From Hyphomicrobiaceae bacterium (GTDB lineage: Bacteria > Pseudomonadota > Alphaproteobacteria > Rhizobiales > Methyloligellaceae), in NCBI GenBank assembly GCA_028066055.1, contig JALCBY010000003.1, forward strand, positions 1 to 64,000: a DNA stretch of 64,000 bases. Direction: 5' to 3'. The position numbers were made by a program, and so were the translations under genes. The notes beneath the pieces were generated by a model. That model saw only the letters and a program-made list of their open reading frames with translations. It did no database searches and was not told the DNA's origin. This document shows positions 38,802 to 48,743 of this stretch, piece after piece (within the stretch, counting starts at the first letter, position 1; every line of letters begins with the position of its first letter).

Positions 38802-39581
38802 ATGGTCGAGCTAACCCTCCCAAAGAACTCGAAGATTTCCGGCGGCAAGACGTGGAACGAGCCGGAAGGCAAGGGCGACTGGCGCGAATTCCGCGTCTAT
38901 CGCTGGAGCCCGGATGATGATGAAAATCCGCGGGTCGACACCTACCATCTCAATCTGGACGAGTGTGGACCGATGGTTCTGGACGCACTCATCAAGATCA
39001 AGAATGAGCTCGATTCCACGCTGACCTTCCGGCGGTCCTGCCGTGAAGGCATCTGCGGCTCCTGCGCCATGAACATCGACGGCACCAATACACTCGCCTG
39101 CACACGGGGCATGAGCGAAATCAAGGGCACGGTGAAAATCTATCCGCTGCCGCATCAACCGGTGGTCAAGGACCTGGTGCCTGATCTGACCAATTTCTAT
39201 GCGCAGCATCGCTCGATCGAGCCCTGGCTTCAGACCGAGACCACACCGCCACCGAAGGAATGGCGTCAATCGCGCGAAGACCGTGAAAAACTCGACGGCC
39301 TTTACGAGTGCATCCTATGCGCCTGCTGCTCGACGTCCTGCCCGTCCTACTGGTGGAACTCGGACCGCTATCTGGGTCCGGCAGCCCTGCTGCAGGCTTA
39401 TCGCTGGGTGATCGATTCCCGCGATGAGGAAACCGGCAAGCGGCTCGATTTTCTCGAAGACCCGTTCCGGCTTTATCGCTGCCACACCATTCTGAATTGC
39501 GCAAAGGCCTGCCCGAAGGGACTGAACCCGGCCAAGGCCATTGCAGAACTGAAGAAGAAGACGGTTGAACGGCGTTTCTAG
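38802..39581 (+). CDS. sdhB: succinate dehydrogenase iron-sulfur subunit
   Basis: Electron-transfer subunit of complex II, 259 residues. The [2Fe-2S] site is [16 protein letters not shown] with a later LAC; the [4Fe-4S]/[3Fe-4S] ligands are [16 protein letters not shown] and [23 protein letters not shown] precedes the ATG. Last gene of sdhCDAB; no clear hairpin terminator follows it before the tetR gene 118 bases on. Confidence 0.98.
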   Translation: MVELTLPKNSKISGGKTWNEPEGKGDWREFRVYRWSPDDDENPRVDTYHLNLDECGPMVLDALIKIKNELDSTLTFRRSCREGICGSCAMNIDGTNTLACTRGMSEIKGTVKIYPLPHQPVVKDLVPDLTNFYAQHRSIEPWLQTETTPPPKEWRQSREDREKLDGLYECILCACCSTSCPSYWWNSDRYLGPAALLQAYRWVIDSRDEETGKRLDFLEDPFRLYRCHTILNCAKACPKGLNPAKAIAELKKKTVERRF

Positions 39582-39699
39582 AAACCAAAAATGATCAGGT
39601 GTTTTCTTTTTGCCTTAACGCGAGTACAGATCGCCAAATTACAACTTTTCCGCGAATTTCAGATATTCAACTACGCAGGATCTAGGCTACATAGACATC

Positions 39700-40287
39700 A
39701 TGGCGCGTCCGAGGGAATTTGAAACAGAGGACGTTCTGGCCAAGGCGATGCAGTTTTTCTGGTCGCAGGGCTTTGAGCGCGCTTCGATGTCCGATCTGGA
39801 AGCCTATACAGGCCTTCTGCGCGGCAGCATCTATTCTGCTTTTGGCGAGAAGGCGGAATTTTACCGTCAGGCGCTCGGTCACTATATCGAACAGGAAGTC
39901 TCGGCGGCGGAGGCGATGCTTCGCGGTGAGGCGAGCAAGGAGTCCGCGGCAAAACGCCTGTCCAGATTCATCCAGTTGCCGATCGAGCCCATTGGTCCGA
40001 ACGGCGAACGGAAGGGGTGCTTTCTGTGCAACGCCGCTATTGACCGGGCACCGCACTGCGAACAGACAAAAGCCATCGTTCAGCAAGGTTTTTGCCGCCT
40101 GGAACGCGCCCTGGAATTTGCGCTTTCGGAGCAGTTCGAAAAGACACCGCGCAAGGAACTGCGCGCGATGGCCGCGCAACTGCTGTCCAACTATTTCGGA
40201 ATGCGGGTTCTCGCAAAAGGCGGTGCTCCAACTGCAATGCTGAAGTCGATCAAGACTCGCGTTCTGAGCGAACTGTCGATCGCCTAA
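39700..40287 (+). CDS. TetR family transcriptional regulator
   Basis: A 195-residue regulator. The N-terminal helix-turn-helix runs about 8-50 (EDVLAKAMQFFWSQGFERASMSDLEAYTGLLRGSIYSAFGEKAEFY is the standard TetR pattern), with a C-terminal ligand and dimer domain including GCFLCNAAID. It precedes the cytochrome P460 gene in the same direction; a perfect palindrome between them is its likely operator. The ligand is unknown. Confidence 0.92.
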   Translation: MARPREFETEDVLAKAMQFFWSQGFERASMSDLEAYTGLLRGSIYSAFGEKAEFYRQALGHYIEQEVSAAEAMLRGEASKESAAKRLSRFIQLPIEPIGPNGERKGCFLCNAAIDRAPHCEQTKAIVQQGFCRLERALEFALSEQFEKTPRKELRAMAAQLLSNYFGMRVLAKGGAPTAMLKSIKTRVLSELSIA

Positions 40288-40340
40288 CCACGCTCATCCA
40301 GACAATTCCATCAACCCTCGTTCCGTCACTACACGGATTT

Positions 40341-40387
40341 TTGAGTTGAGGATTCTCCTGAACATATTATTTGACTGAACAGTCAAA
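40341..40387 (+). promoter_or_regulatory. promoter with overlapping TetR-type operator for the P460 gene
   Basis: The palindrome TTTGACTG-AA-CAGTCAAA at 40370-40387 is perfect over 16 paired bases and has the form of a TetR-family operator. It directly overlaps a probable minus-10 TATTAT (40365-40370), which sits 18 bases after a minus-35-like TTGAGT (40341-40346). AAAGGAG and the P460 ATG follow. Repressor binding here would block RNA polymerase. Confidence 0.7.
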
Positions 40388-40405
40388 AATAAAGGAGAGC
40401 ACCTC

Positions 40406-41011
40406 ATGCGCAAGACAGTATTTGTGGCAGCCATAGCGAGCGCGGCCATGACTTTGGGCGTCGGAGTTACACAGACCGTCTCACAGGCCGACAGTGGCAG
40501 CTATCAGATTGCCCAGATTCGAGGCTCCGGTGCGGCATTGACCGACAGTTACGGGATACAGGTTCCCGACGTAAATTACCGCCGGGACTGGGTTCAACTC
40601 GGCACATTTTCCATTCGCGCCGATGAAGCGAAGGATGGCGCGGGCCAGCTGCACATCGTCTATGCACCGAAAGAAGCGGTGGAGAAATATCGCAGCGGCG
40701 GCGATTTCCCGAGCGGAACGATCCTGGTCAAGGACGTGTTCAAGACGAAATCCGAAGACCTGCCGACCGGCTTCGTAAGTTATGCGCATGAGCTTGCCGG
40801 ACGCTTTGTCATGGTGCGCGACAAGGAGGGAAAACTGGCAGGCAAAAACCCGCTGTGGGGCGATGGCTGGGGCTGGGCGTTTTTTGAAGGAAATGAAAAG
40901 GTGAAAACGGTCACGACCGACTACAAGGCCGACTGTCTTGGCTGCCATCAACCTGCCAAGGATACCAACTGGCTTTACGTCAGGGGCTACCCGGTGCTTG
41001 GCAACAAGTAG
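40406..41011 (+). CDS. cytochrome P460 family c-type haem protein
   Basis: A 201-residue exported protein. Signal peptide TVFVAAIASAAMTLGVGVTQTVSQA is followed by the P460 domain (YRRDWVQLGTFSI, then YAPKEAVEKYRSGGDFPSGTILVKDVF) and one c-type haem motif CLGCH near the C-terminus in DYKADCLGCHQPAKDTNWLYVRGYPVL. Members oxidise hydroxylamine or handle NO, but many homologues have no proven substrate. AAAGGAG is about 8 bases before the ATG. Apparently controlled by the upstream TetR protein through the operator at 40370-40387. Confidence 0.88.
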   Translation: MRKTVFVAAIASAAMTLGVGVTQTVSQADSGSYQIAQIRGSGAALTDSYGIQVPDVNYRRDWVQLGTFSIRADEAKDGAGQLHIVYAPKEAVEKYRSGGDFPSGTILVKDVFKTKSEDLPTGFVSYAHELAGRFVMVRDKEGKLAGKNPLWGDGWGWAFFEGNEKVKTVTTDYKADCLGCHQPAKDTNWLYVRGYPVLGNK

Positions 41012-41108
41012 CTCGACACGCCTTTACCCCGCCCAGGGTTGCGCGCAGCGCAAATCGGCCGCGTAGCGTTCGGCATGACGGAGCGAAGCGCTCGATCCTG
41101 GAAGCGTC

Positions 41109-42080
41109 CTAGAGCTTTCTCAGAGCCACCTCGTCCACCACGTGACCCTCGGTCTTATGGAGGATCAGATCGGCGCGTTGGCGGGTCGGCAGGATATTCT
41201 GCCTGAGATTTTTCAGGTTGATCTCTCTCCAGATGCGCTCGGCGGTCTTTTGCGCTTCCTTGTCCGTCAATTTCGAATAGCGGTGAAAGTAGGCCGCCGG
41301 ATCGCGGAATGCGGTCTGGCGCAGGCGCATGAAACGCTCCACATACCAGCGGCCCGCGAGCTCCGGTTCCGCATCGAGATAGATCGAGAAATCGAAATAG
41401 TCCGAAACGAACGGAATGGCCTTCCCGTCGCGCGGCAGGCGCGCGGGCTGCAACACATTCAGCCCGTCGACGATGAGAATATCCGGCCGGTCGATGACGT
41501 TCGTTTCGCCGGGCAACACATCATAGTGGAAGTGCGAATAGACTGGGGCCACCACATTGCGCTTCCCTGCCTTCACATCCGCCATGAAATTCAACAGCCC
41601 CGCCTGATCGTAACTCTTCGGGAAACCTTTGCGGTTCATAAGGTCGCGCCGTTCAAGTTCCGCATTGGGCCAGAGAAATCCATCGGTCGCGATGAGATCG
41701 ACCCGCGGATGGTTCGGCCAGCGAGCGAGCAACGCCTGCAGAACGCGGCCCGTCGTACTCTTTCCAACGGCGACGGAACCGGCGAGGCCGATGATAAACG
41801 GCATCTTGCCATCATTGTTTCCCAGGAACGTCGAGGTGGCCTTGTGCAACGTCTGAGCCGCGGCCACGTAGAGATTGAGAAGCCTGGAGAGTGGCAGATA
41901 AACTTCGCGCACTTCGTCGACCGATACCCGTTCGGTAAGACCGGAAAGCTGTTCTACATCCGCCTCGGTCAGCGTCATCGGCGTGTCGGCGCGCAATGCG
42001 GCCCATTCCGCCCTCGTGAACTTCTGGTATGGGCTGAGCCTGTTTTGCGCGTTGTGCGTCATGGCACCGTCATCCGGCAT
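41109..42080 (-). CDS. coaA: pantothenate kinase type I
   Basis: Phosphorylates pantothenate, the first step of CoA synthesis. The 323-residue length is typical. The P-loop is [15 protein letters not shown], followed by [12 protein letters not shown] and [10 protein letters not shown]. Start at ATG 42080, 5 bases after the hisE stop with GGCGGG upstream; ATG 42062 would remove six residues. Last gene of the his operon, the usual place in Rhizobiales. Confidence 0.95.
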   Translation of the reverse strand: MPDDGAMTHNAQNRLSPYQKFTRAEWAALRADTPMTLTEADVEQLSGLTERVSVDEVREVYLPLSRLLNLYVAAAQTLHKATSTFLGNNDGKMPFIIGLAGSVAVGKSTTGRVLQALLARWPNHPRVDLIATDGFLWPNAELERRDLMNRKGFPKSYDQAGLLNFMADVKAGKRNVVAPVYSHFHYDVLPGETNVIDRPDILIVDGLNVLQPARLPRDGKAIPFVSDYFDFSIYLDAEPELAGRWYVERFMRLRQTAFRDPAAYFHRYSKLTDKEAQKTAERIWREINLKNLRQNILPTRQRADLILHKTEGHVVDEVALRKL

Positions 42081-42085
42081 CGGCC

Positions 42086-42421
42086 CTACCCGCCGTTGTT
42101 GCGCGCGGCTTTCTCTTCGAGGCCCGACGTACCCGTACGCCGGTCGAGCTCCGCCAGCACCGCGTCAAAAGGTACGCCTCGCGCTTCAAGCACGACGAGC
42201 AGGTGGTACAGCAGATCGGCCGCCTCCGCCGTGAGCGCTTTCTCATCCTGTGAAACCGCCGCAATGACCGTCTCCGCCGCCTCCTCGGCAAGCTTTTTGG
42301 CGCACTTTTCCGGTCCGCCATCGAGTAGCGTTCGGGTATAGGACCGGTCGGCATCTGCAGCCGCCCGCTCGTGGATCGTTGCCGCAAGCCGTTGCAGGAT
42401 ATCTGGTTTTTCTTCGGTCAT
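42086..42421 (-). CDS. hisE: phosphoribosyl-ATP diphosphatase
   Basis: Second step of histidine synthesis, hydrolysing PR-ATP to PR-AMP. About 111 residues of the MazG-like all-helical fold, with [14 protein letters not shown] and [17 protein letters not shown], the metal-binding E-x2-E-x12-28-E-x2-D pattern. A GTG at 42436 would add five residues. No HisI domain is fused, and hisI is not in the window. Confidence 0.93.
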   Translation of the reverse strand: MTEEKPDILQRLAATIHERAAADADRSYTRTLLDGGPEKCAKKLAEEAAETVIAAVSQDEKALTAEAADLLYHLLVVLEARGVPFDAVLAELDRRTGTSGLEEKAARNNGG

Positions 42422-42479
42422 AGGGGGGTCATACACCCTGGCACCAAAATCCGGTAGGGGGAGAGTGGCGTAAGGTTAT

Positions 42480-43256
42480 CTACGGATCGAGCCGCACCGC
42501 AACGCCTCCCGCCGCCATATATTCCTTGGCCTCGGTTATCGTGTACTCGCCGAAGTGGAAGATGGATGCGGCGAGCACCGCGCTTGCATGCCCCTCGCGC
42601 ACGCCATCGACCAGGTGATCCAGCGTGCCGACGCCGCCCGACGCGATCACCGGGACCGGAACCGCATCAGCGATAGCGCGGGTCAGTTCGAGATCGAACC
42701 CTTCCTTTGTGCCATCCCGGTCCATGGATGTGAGCAGGATTTCCCCCGCACCCAGCCCAACCACTTCCTTTGCGTATTCAACCGCGTCAATACCGGTCGG
42801 CTCGCGCCCGCCGTGGGTGAAGATCTCCCACTTCGCCGGCTCACCGGGAGCTGAAACCCGCTTGGCGTCGATCGCGACGACGATGCATTGAGCGCCGAAC
42901 TTCTCGGACGCCTCCTTCACGAACTGCCGGTTCTTGACGGCTGCGGTCATGATGGACACCTTGTCCGCGCCTGCTTCAAGTAACTTCCGTACATCGTTGA
43001 CTGTGCGAACACCGCCGCCCACGGTAAGCGGCATGAAACACCGTTCCGCCGTCTTCTCAACCACGTCGAAAATAACGTCGCGGTCTTCGTGACTTGCGGT
43101 GATATCGAGAAAACACAACTCGTCCGCACCTGCTTTATCGTAGGCGGCCGCAGCCTCCACCGGATCGCCCGCATCGCGCAGATCGACAAAGTTCACGCCT
43201 TTAACGACGCGTCCATCCTTGACGTCCAGGCAGGGGATAACTCGAATCTTCAACAT
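42480..43256 (-). CDS. hisF: imidazole glycerol phosphate synthase subunit HisF
   Basis: Cyclase subunit of the HisHF complex, producing IGP and AICAR. A 258-residue TIM barrel. The first catalytic aspartate is in [14 protein letters not shown] and the second in IVVAIDAKR; the phosphate loops include [13 protein letters not shown] and [11 protein letters not shown]. Lies 12 bases after hisA. Confidence 0.97.
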   Translation of the reverse strand: MLKIRVIPCLDVKDGRVVKGVNFVDLRDAGDPVEAAAAYDKAGADELCFLDITASHEDRDVIFDVVEKTAERCFMPLTVGGGVRTVNDVRKLLEAGADKVSIMTAAVKNRQFVKEASEKFGAQCIVVAIDAKRVSAPGEPAKWEIFTHGGREPTGIDAVEYAKEVVGLGAGEILLTSMDRDGTKEGFDLELTRAIADAVPVPVIASGGVGTLDHLVDGVREGHASAVLAASIFHFGEYTITEAKEYMAAGGVAVRLDP

Positions 43257-43268
43257 GGAGTCCTCGCG

Positions 43269-43997
43269 CTAGGCCGCCAGAAGCGCCAGCGCCTCTTCGG
43301 GGTCGAGGCGCCCGTCATAGAGAGCGCGACCGGCAATCGCGCCGTCCAGCATCGCATATTCGGGCTTCAGCAGATTGCGCACATCCTCGATGGATGCCAG
43401 CCCGCCCGAAGCCACAACCGGAACCGACACGGCCCTGGCGATTTCGGCAGTCGCATCCAAATTGAGTCCCTGAAGCACGCCGTCACGGTCGATGTCGGTG
43501 TGAATGATCTTGGATACACCGGCGAATTCGAACATCGACGCCATGTCCAGTGCCGAAGTGCCGCTTGTTTCCGCCCACCCCTCGATCGCCACCATGCCGC
43601 TGCGCGCGTCGATACCGACCGCAATCCTGCCCGGAAACGCCTGGCACGCCTCGCGCACAAGTTCTGGATTGGTCACGGCGACGGTTCCCAGAATGACGTG
43701 GGCGACCCCTTTCTCCAGCCAGGTCTCGATTGTCGCCATATCGCGGATGCCTCCGCCAAGCTGCACCGGAACCGATACAGCCTGCAGAATGGCCTCAACC
43801 GCAACGCCATTGACCGGTTTACCTTCAAACGCTCCGTTCAAATCGACTATGTGGAGATGACTGAAGCCCTGGGCCACGAAAGAACGAGCCTGCTCGGCGG
43901 GATCGTCATTGAAGACGGTCGCCGCATCCATTTCACCCTTGATCAGGCGTACGCACTGCCCGTCCTTCAGGTCGATCGCCGGATAGAGAACAGGCAT
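43269..43997 (-). CDS. hisA: ProFAR isomerase HisA
   Basis: Fourth step of histidine synthesis, an Amadori rearrangement. A 242-residue TIM barrel with [24 protein letters not shown] and [12 protein letters not shown], which holds the second catalytic aspartate. ATG 43997 has AAAGGTC about 9 bases upstream and is preferred over 44018. The AICAR released by HisHF feeds purH at 11 kb. Confidence 0.96.
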   Translation of the reverse strand: MPVLYPAIDLKDGQCVRLIKGEMDAATVFNDDPAEQARSFVAQGFSHLHIVDLNGAFEGKPVNGVAVEAILQAVSVPVQLGGGIRDMATIETWLEKGVAHVILGTVAVTNPELVREACQAFPGRIAVGIDARSGMVAIEGWAETSGTSALDMASMFEFAGVSKIIHTDIDRDGVLQGLNLDATAEIARAVSVPVVASGGLASIEDVRNLLKPEYAMLDGAIAGRALYDGRLDPEEALALLAA

Positions 43998-44122
43998 GTC
44001 AAACGGACCTTTCCGCATTGATCTTCGGTAGTGCCGCTCGGGGCGGACGCACCATACACGGAAACGATACGGTCATGAAATACCTCGGAAATGCCGCGCA
44101 GAGCCGAACACGCCCCGGCGTC

Positions 44123-44773
44123 TCACGGCGACCATTTCAGGAAATTGCCGATCAGAGTCAGGCCAAGCTTCTGGCTCTTCTCCGGGTGAAACTGGGTTCC
44201 GGCCATGTTGTCGCGCGCGACAAGCGCTGTCACCGGTCCGCCATAGTCCGTTTCGCCGACGATATCGGCACGTTCCGTCGCCGCCAGATGATAGGAATGA
44301 ACGAAATAGGCATGCAGCCCTTTCTCCCCGGTCTCGATGTCGGAGAGCAAGGCGTGCGGATTGACGACTGCAAGCGTGTTCCATCCCATATGCGGGATCT
44401 TCAGCGTCTCGTCGGCGGGCTCAATGGCGCGGACTTCGCCGCCAATCCATCCGAACCCCGGCCACTCGCCATGTTCGAGGCCCTTGTCGGCCATCAACTG
44501 CATGCCGACGCAAATTCCCAGAAACGGCTGGCCTCTCTGATTGACCGCTTCGTTCAATGCCTCGATCATGCCGTCGACAGCCAGCAGTCCCGAGCGGCAA
44601 TCCGCGAACGCGCCGACGCCCGGAAGCACAACACGGTCGGCGCGTGCTACCTCTTCGGGCTTCGACGTCACCGATATGGTCTCACTGGCCCCCGTTTCGT
44701 CATTCATGCGCTCAAACGCCGTAGCGGCTGAATGAAGGTTGCCGGATCCGTAGTCAATGATTGCAACGGACAT
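44123..44773 (-). CDS. hisH: imidazole glycerol phosphate synthase subunit HisH
   Basis: Glutaminase subunit supplying ammonia to HisF. A 216-residue class I amidotransferase with the catalytic cysteine in [11 protein letters not shown] and the His-Glu pair in [12 protein letters not shown]. It is separated from hisA by 125 bases without a gene, a wider gap than elsewhere in this operon. Confidence 0.96.
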   Translation of the reverse strand: MSVAIIDYGSGNLHSAATAFERMNDETGASETISVTSKPEEVARADRVVLPGVGAFADCRSGLLAVDGMIEALNEAVNQRGQPFLGICVGMQLMADKGLEHGEWPGFGWIGGEVRAIEPADETLKIPHMGWNTLAVVNPHALLSDIETGEKGLHAYFVHSYHLAATERADIVGETDYGGPVTALVARDNMAGTQFHPEKSQKLGLTLIGNFLKWSP

Positions 44774-44781
44774 GGACTTGC

Positions 44782-45294
44782 CTAGGTGTTCGGCTCAGGG
44801 AACAGGCCGATGACATCATCGTCGCTCGCGGAGGGCCGGCGCTGAGGGGCGGGAAGTCTTGTTGGGGCCGTCACGCCGACAGATGGTCCACCAGCGCCTT
44901 CGGGCTCCTGAGCAGCGAGCCATCCATCGAAAAACCTGCTTTCGCACTCCTCACGATCCCGGCCTGTCACAAGCCCGGCGAACGCGTAGCCATTGCGCGC
45001 CAGCGTCCACCGGCGAAGATCGTTTGCATGGAACGCGAACAGCAAACTGGCGCCGAGCGTGATCCAGCCGGCAAGCATTTCAGCGAGCCCTGCGGCCGCG
45101 GCGGCCGCCTGCAGAACCGACATTACGGCCAGGAATCCCAACAGCACCAGCCACATGCGGTTGAAAAGCATCCACAACAGGGGAAAGAACAGTGCCAGCC
45201 ATGCGAATCCCTCCTTCACGAAGATGATGGAATCCGCGCGCAATGCGACGTTGGTTTCACCGGTTGCCCGTTCATGAACTGTGTAGGTGATCAA
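44782..45294 (-). CDS. DUF2628 family membrane protein
   Basis: About 170 residues with three hydrophobic helices. The start [31 protein letters not shown] matches the DUF2628 opening, which is commonly encoded inside the his operon of Rhizobiales. No ATG is available; TTG at 45294, 5 bases after GGGGA, fits the family start. The C-terminus is proline-rich. It sits between hisB (38 bases) and hisH (8 bases). Function unknown. Confidence 0.78.
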   Translation of the reverse strand: MITYTVHERATGETNVALRADSIIFVKEGFAWLALFFPLLWMLFNRMWLVLLGFLAVMSVLQAAAAAAGLAEMLAGWITLGASLLFAFHANDLRRWTLARNGYAFAGLVTGRDREECESRFFDGWLAAQEPEGAGGPSVGVTAPTRLPAPQRRPSASDDDVIGLFPEPNT

Positions 45295-45332
45295 AGCCAA
45301 TCCCCGTTTCCGTAAATCAGCGGCAAGTTGCG

Positions 45333-45926
45333 TCAGCCGTTCAAAGTCCCCTTTGTCGATGGGATTTCGTCCGCCTGTCGCGGATCGATTGCCAGGGCTT
45401 CGCGGAGGGCCCGCGCAAGACCCTTGTAGCAGGACTCGGCCATATGGTGGTTGTTGTCGCCATACAGGCATTCGACGTGAAGCGTCAGCCCAGCATTCTG
45501 CGCAAACGCATGAAACCACTCGCGAAACAGTTCGGTATCCATATCGCCGACTTTGGGCCGCGAGAAATTCACCTTCCACACCAGAAACGGCCGGCCCGAG
45601 ATGTCCAGTGCCACGCGGGTCAGAGTTTCGTCCATCGGCAAATAAACCGAGGCGTAGCGCGTGATGCCCTTCCTGTGGCCGAGCGCCTTTGTCAGTGCTT
45701 GACCGAGCGCGATACCCGAATCCTCCGTGGTGTGGTGCTGATCCACATGCAAATCGCCCTTCGCCATCAAGGTGATATCGACGAGCGAGTGACGCGCCAC
45801 CTGCTCCAGCATATGATCAAGAAAGCCGATGCCAGTCTCGATCTCGGCCTTGCCGCTCCCGTCCAGATCTATTTTGACGGATATATCGGTTTCATTGGTC
45901 TTGCGCTTCAGGCTCGCGGTCCGCAT
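45333..45926 (-). CDS. hisB: imidazoleglycerol-phosphate dehydratase
   Basis: Dehydrates IGP to imidazole acetol phosphate. A 197-residue single-domain HisB, with no histidinol-phosphatase fusion. The Mn-binding motifs are [22 protein letters not shown] and DNNHHMAES. First gene of the leftward operon hisB-DUF2628-hisHAFE-coaA, divergent from hslV across 187 bases. Confidence 0.97.
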   Translation of the reverse strand: MRTASLKRKTNETDISVKIDLDGSGKAEIETGIGFLDHMLEQVARHSLVDITLMAKGDLHVDQHHTTEDSGIALGQALTKALGHRKGITRYASVYLPMDETLTRVALDISGRPFLVWKVNFSRPKVGDMDTELFREWFHAFAQNAGLTLHVECLYGDNNHHMAESCYKGLARALREALAIDPRQADEIPSTKGTLNG

Positions 45927-46073
45927 GGGTGCACCCGGTCGTTAATCGCTGTGGCCCTTCTGCCATTCGGGCGCCGGTGTAGCACCTCTTTTCGCCAAGC
46001 GCCATAACCGGTGAAAAGCATGGTTGCCCGAGCGCGGATCGTTCACCATAAATCACGCGAGAAAACCCAACCC

Positions 46074-46102
46074 TTGACTTGGCATGTCAGGATGACGATA
46101 TG
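46074..46102 (+). promoter_or_regulatory. possible hslV promoter
   Basis: CCTTGACTT gives a minus-35-like TTGACT at 46074-46079, with GATATG at 46097-46102 after 17 bases. HslVU is normally a heat-shock operon; the CTTGAC minus-35 would suit either sigma-70 or sigma-32, which I cannot separate by eye. Confidence 0.35.
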
Positions 46103-46113
46103 GCGGGAACGGT

Positions 46114-46686
46114 ATGCAGAATATGAACAATTCCGGAACTTCAGAGTCTCTCTGGCATGGCACGACGATTCTGACCGTCCGCAAGGGCGGAAAGGTTGTT
46201 GTTGCCGGTGACGGCCAGGTGAGCCTTGGCAATACGGTCATCAAGGCGAACGCAATGAAAGTGCGAACGCTTGGCGATGGAGGCGTCATTGCCGGGTTTG
46301 CCGGTGCGACGGCGGATGCCTTCACACTGTTTGAGCGGCTCGAAAACAAGCTCGAACGCTATCCTGACCAGCTCAAACGCGCCTGCGTCGAACTGGCCAA
46401 GGACTGGCGGACCGATCGTTATCTGCGTCGTCTGGAGGCAATGATGATCGTCGCCGACAAAAAGGAGTCTCTCGTGCTGACCGGAACCGGCGACGTGCTG
46501 GAGCCGGAGGGCGGCTTGATGGGCATTGGCTCGGGGGGCAATTTCGCCCTCGCTGCGGCGCGTGCGCTGGTTGACACCGACATGAGCGCGGAAGACATTG
46601 CCCGCCGGGCGATGGCAGTTGCCGCCGAAATCTGCGTCTTCACCAATGACCAGCTCATCGTCGAGAGCCTGGATACGGATGCTTAA
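46114..46686 (+). CDS. hslV: ATP-dependent protease subunit HslV (ClpQ)
   Basis: Proteolytic core of the HslVU protease, 190 residues. The mature N-terminal catalytic threonine is T17 in [20 protein letters not shown], exposed after removal of the first 16 residues; [14 protein letters not shown] is typical of the family. GGGA precedes the ATG. hslU follows 55 bases later. Confidence 0.97.
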   Translation: MQNMNNSGTSESLWHGTTILTVRKGGKVVVAGDGQVSLGNTVIKANAMKVRTLGDGGVIAGFAGATADAFTLFERLENKLERYPDQLKRACVELAKDWRTDRYLRRLEAMMIVADKKESLVLTGTGDVLEPEGGLMGIGSGGNFALAAARALVDTDMSAEDIARRAMAVAAEICVFTNDQLIVESLDTDA

Positions 46687-46741
46687 TCTGCGTTCATTTC
46701 CATCGGCATTCCAGCATCAATGAATTAGAAAACACCCGAAC

Positions 46742-48049
46742 ATGACCAATTTCTCGCCCCGTGAAATCGTATCCGAACTGGACCGCTACATTATCGGCCA
46801 GAAAGCCGCCAAGCGCGCGGTTGCCATAGCACTCCGAAACCGCTGGCGTCGCCAGCAGCTCGACGATGAGTTGCGGGAGGAGGTTCTGCCGAAGAACATC
46901 CTTATGATCGGCCCGACCGGCGTCGGCAAGACGGAGATTTCGCGCCGCCTCGCCAAACTCGCCAATGCGCCCTTCATCAAGGTCGAGGCGACGAAATTCA
47001 CCGAAGTGGGATATGTCGGCCGTGACGTGGAGCAGATCATCCGCGATCTCATGGAAGCGTCCGTCAGCCTCGTGCGCGAGGACAAGCGCAAGGAGGTATC
47101 GGCCAAGGCCCACCTGATGGCCGAGGAACGTGTACTCGACGCGCTGGTCGGCGAAAACGCGCAGAAAGGAACGCGCGAAGCGTTTCGCACCAAACTGCGC
47201 AATGGAGATCTGGACGACAAGGAAATCGAGGTTCAGGTTGCCGATACGGGCGGTGGTATGCCGACGATCGATATTCCCGGCATGCCCGGCAGTCAGGTGG
47301 GTATGATCAATATCGGCGACATCATGGGTAAGGCCTTCGGCCAGCGCACCAAACCCCGCCGGGTCAATGTCAAGGACAGCTACGAAATCCTGATCGCCGA
47401 GGAATCCGACAAGCTCATCGACGACGATATGATCGTCCAGGAGGCGGTCTCAGTTGTCGAAAATAACGGCATCGTATTCCTCGACGAGATCGACAAGATC
47501 TGCGCACGCGAGGAACGCCTCGGCGGAGATGTTTCGCGCGAGGGCGTACAGCGTGACCTTTTGCCGCTGATCGAGGGCACGACAGTGGCGACCAAATACG
47601 GCCCGGTCAAAACCGACCATGTGCTTTTCATCGCATCGGGCGCGTTTCACGTGGCCAAGCCTGCGGACCTTCTTCCCGAGCTTCAGGGCCGGCTGCCGAT
47701 CCGTGTCGAGTTGCGTGCCCTGACCAAGGATGATTTCAAACGCATCCTGACCGAGCCCCGGGCGAGCCTTATCAAACAGTATGTCGCGCTGATGAAGACG
47801 GAAGGCGTTGAACTCGAATTCACCGACGACGGTGTCGATGCCATCGCCGATATCGCGGTCGAGGTAAACTCCAACGTCGAGAATATCGGCGCACGCCGGC
47901 TGATGACGGTGATGGAAAAGATCCTCGATGAAATCAGTTTCGACGCGACCGATCACGATGGCGAGAAGATCGTCATCAACGAAAAACATGTCCGCGACAA
48001 CATCGGCGATCTCGCCAAGAATGCCGATCTGTCGAAATTCATCTTGTAG
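46742..48049 (+). CDS. hslU: HslU ATPase subunit (ClpY)
   Basis: AAA+ unfoldase of HslVU, 435 residues. [24 protein letters not shown] opens the protein, the Walker A is GPTGVGKTE, the pore region is [17 protein letters not shown], and the Walker B is [10 protein letters not shown]; the inserted I-domain lies about 110-230. It ends DLSKFIL, the C-terminal tail that docks into HslV. The ribosome site is weak, which fits coupling to hslV. Confidence 0.98.
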   Translation: MTNFSPREIVSELDRYIIGQKAAKRAVAIALRNRWRRQQLDDELREEVLPKNILMIGPTGVGKTEISRRLAKLANAPFIKVEATKFTEVGYVGRDVEQIIRDLMEASVSLVREDKRKEVSAKAHLMAEERVLDALVGENAQKGTREAFRTKLRNGDLDDKEIEVQVADTGGGMPTIDIPGMPGSQVGMINIGDIMGKAFGQRTKPRRVNVKDSYEILIAEESDKLIDDDMIVQEAVSVVENNGIVFLDEIDKICAREERLGGDVSREGVQRDLLPLIEGTTVATKYGPVKTDHVLFIASGAFHVAKPADLLPELQGRLPIRVELRALTKDDFKRILTEPRASLIKQYVALMKTEGVELEFTDDGVDAIADIAVEVNSNVENIGARRLMTVMEKILDEISFDATDHDGEKIVINEKHVRDNIGDLAKNADLSKFIL

Positions 48050-48120
48050 GCTCAGTCAGCCAGGGGCACCGACGAGCCGACACCTTCAGGTTTGAGATCA
48101 AATCGCCATCGCGGCGGTAT

Positions 48121-48717
48121 CTAAGCCGCTTTCCGCCGTCTGATCCGAACATAGAGCGCGCCTTCGCCGCCATGACGCTTGTGCGCCGGCGCAAAGCTCA
48201 CCACCCATTGCCGGAACTCCGGTTCTGAAAGCCATCGGGGCACTTCGCGGTTCAGGACGCCGCGCCCCTGCGCTTCGCCACCTTGCGCACGACTGCTCCC
48301 TTTGCCGGTAATGACAAGAACATAGCGGTGGCCGTTCTCCTGAGCGCCCGCAAGAAACGACTTGAGCATGCGATGCGCTTCGAGTTGCCGCGCTCCGTGA
48401 AGGTCGATCCGAGCGTCGACGCTGACACGACCGCCTCCAAGCCCGCGTATCTCACGCTTTTCGATCGTTGCCAAAGATGGTGGCGCCCGTCGCGCCGGTT
48501 CCTTCGCGATATGCCGCTTTACGGGTTTCTCCGAGTGTTCCTCCTGCGAGCGGACCGCCGGGATGGATTGAGACTCTGGATGATCCGGCGTTTTTACCGC
48601 GCGGTTCTTGCCCTTTCGCAGCGGCTCGGTCGTTTTGGCGACCTGCTGCCACAAGTCTGCGTCTTCCGGGTCCAGCCCGGAAGAATTTCTTTCCTTTGTA
48701 CGATTATCCTTGCCCAT
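48121..48717 (-). CDS. Smr domain protein
   Basis: 198 residues. A charged, probably disordered N-terminus (about 1-95) precedes a C-terminal Smr (MutS2-related) domain: ARIDLHGARQLEAHRMLKSFLAGAQENG, YVLVITGKG and GGEGALYVRIRR. Smr domains have endonuclease or RNA-cleaving activity in several proteins. Lies downstream of mltA in the tim44-mltA-smr leftward group. Confidence 0.9.
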   Translation of the reverse strand: MGKDNRTKERNSSGLDPEDADLWQQVAKTTEPLRKGKNRAVKTPDHPESQSIPAVRSQEEHSEKPVKRHIAKEPARRAPPSLATIEKREIRGLGGGRVSVDARIDLHGARQLEAHRMLKSFLAGAQENGHRYVLVITGKGSSRAQGGEAQGRGVLNREVPRWLSEPEFRQWVVSFAPAHKRHGGEGALYVRIRRRKAA

Positions 48718-48743
48718 GATGATGCGATCATGCCGCGATCGTT

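Noticed and set aside
37642-38823. 393-residue minus-strand open frame in sdhA
   Set aside because: Antisense shadow of sdhA caused by GC-rich codons; no family resemblance.
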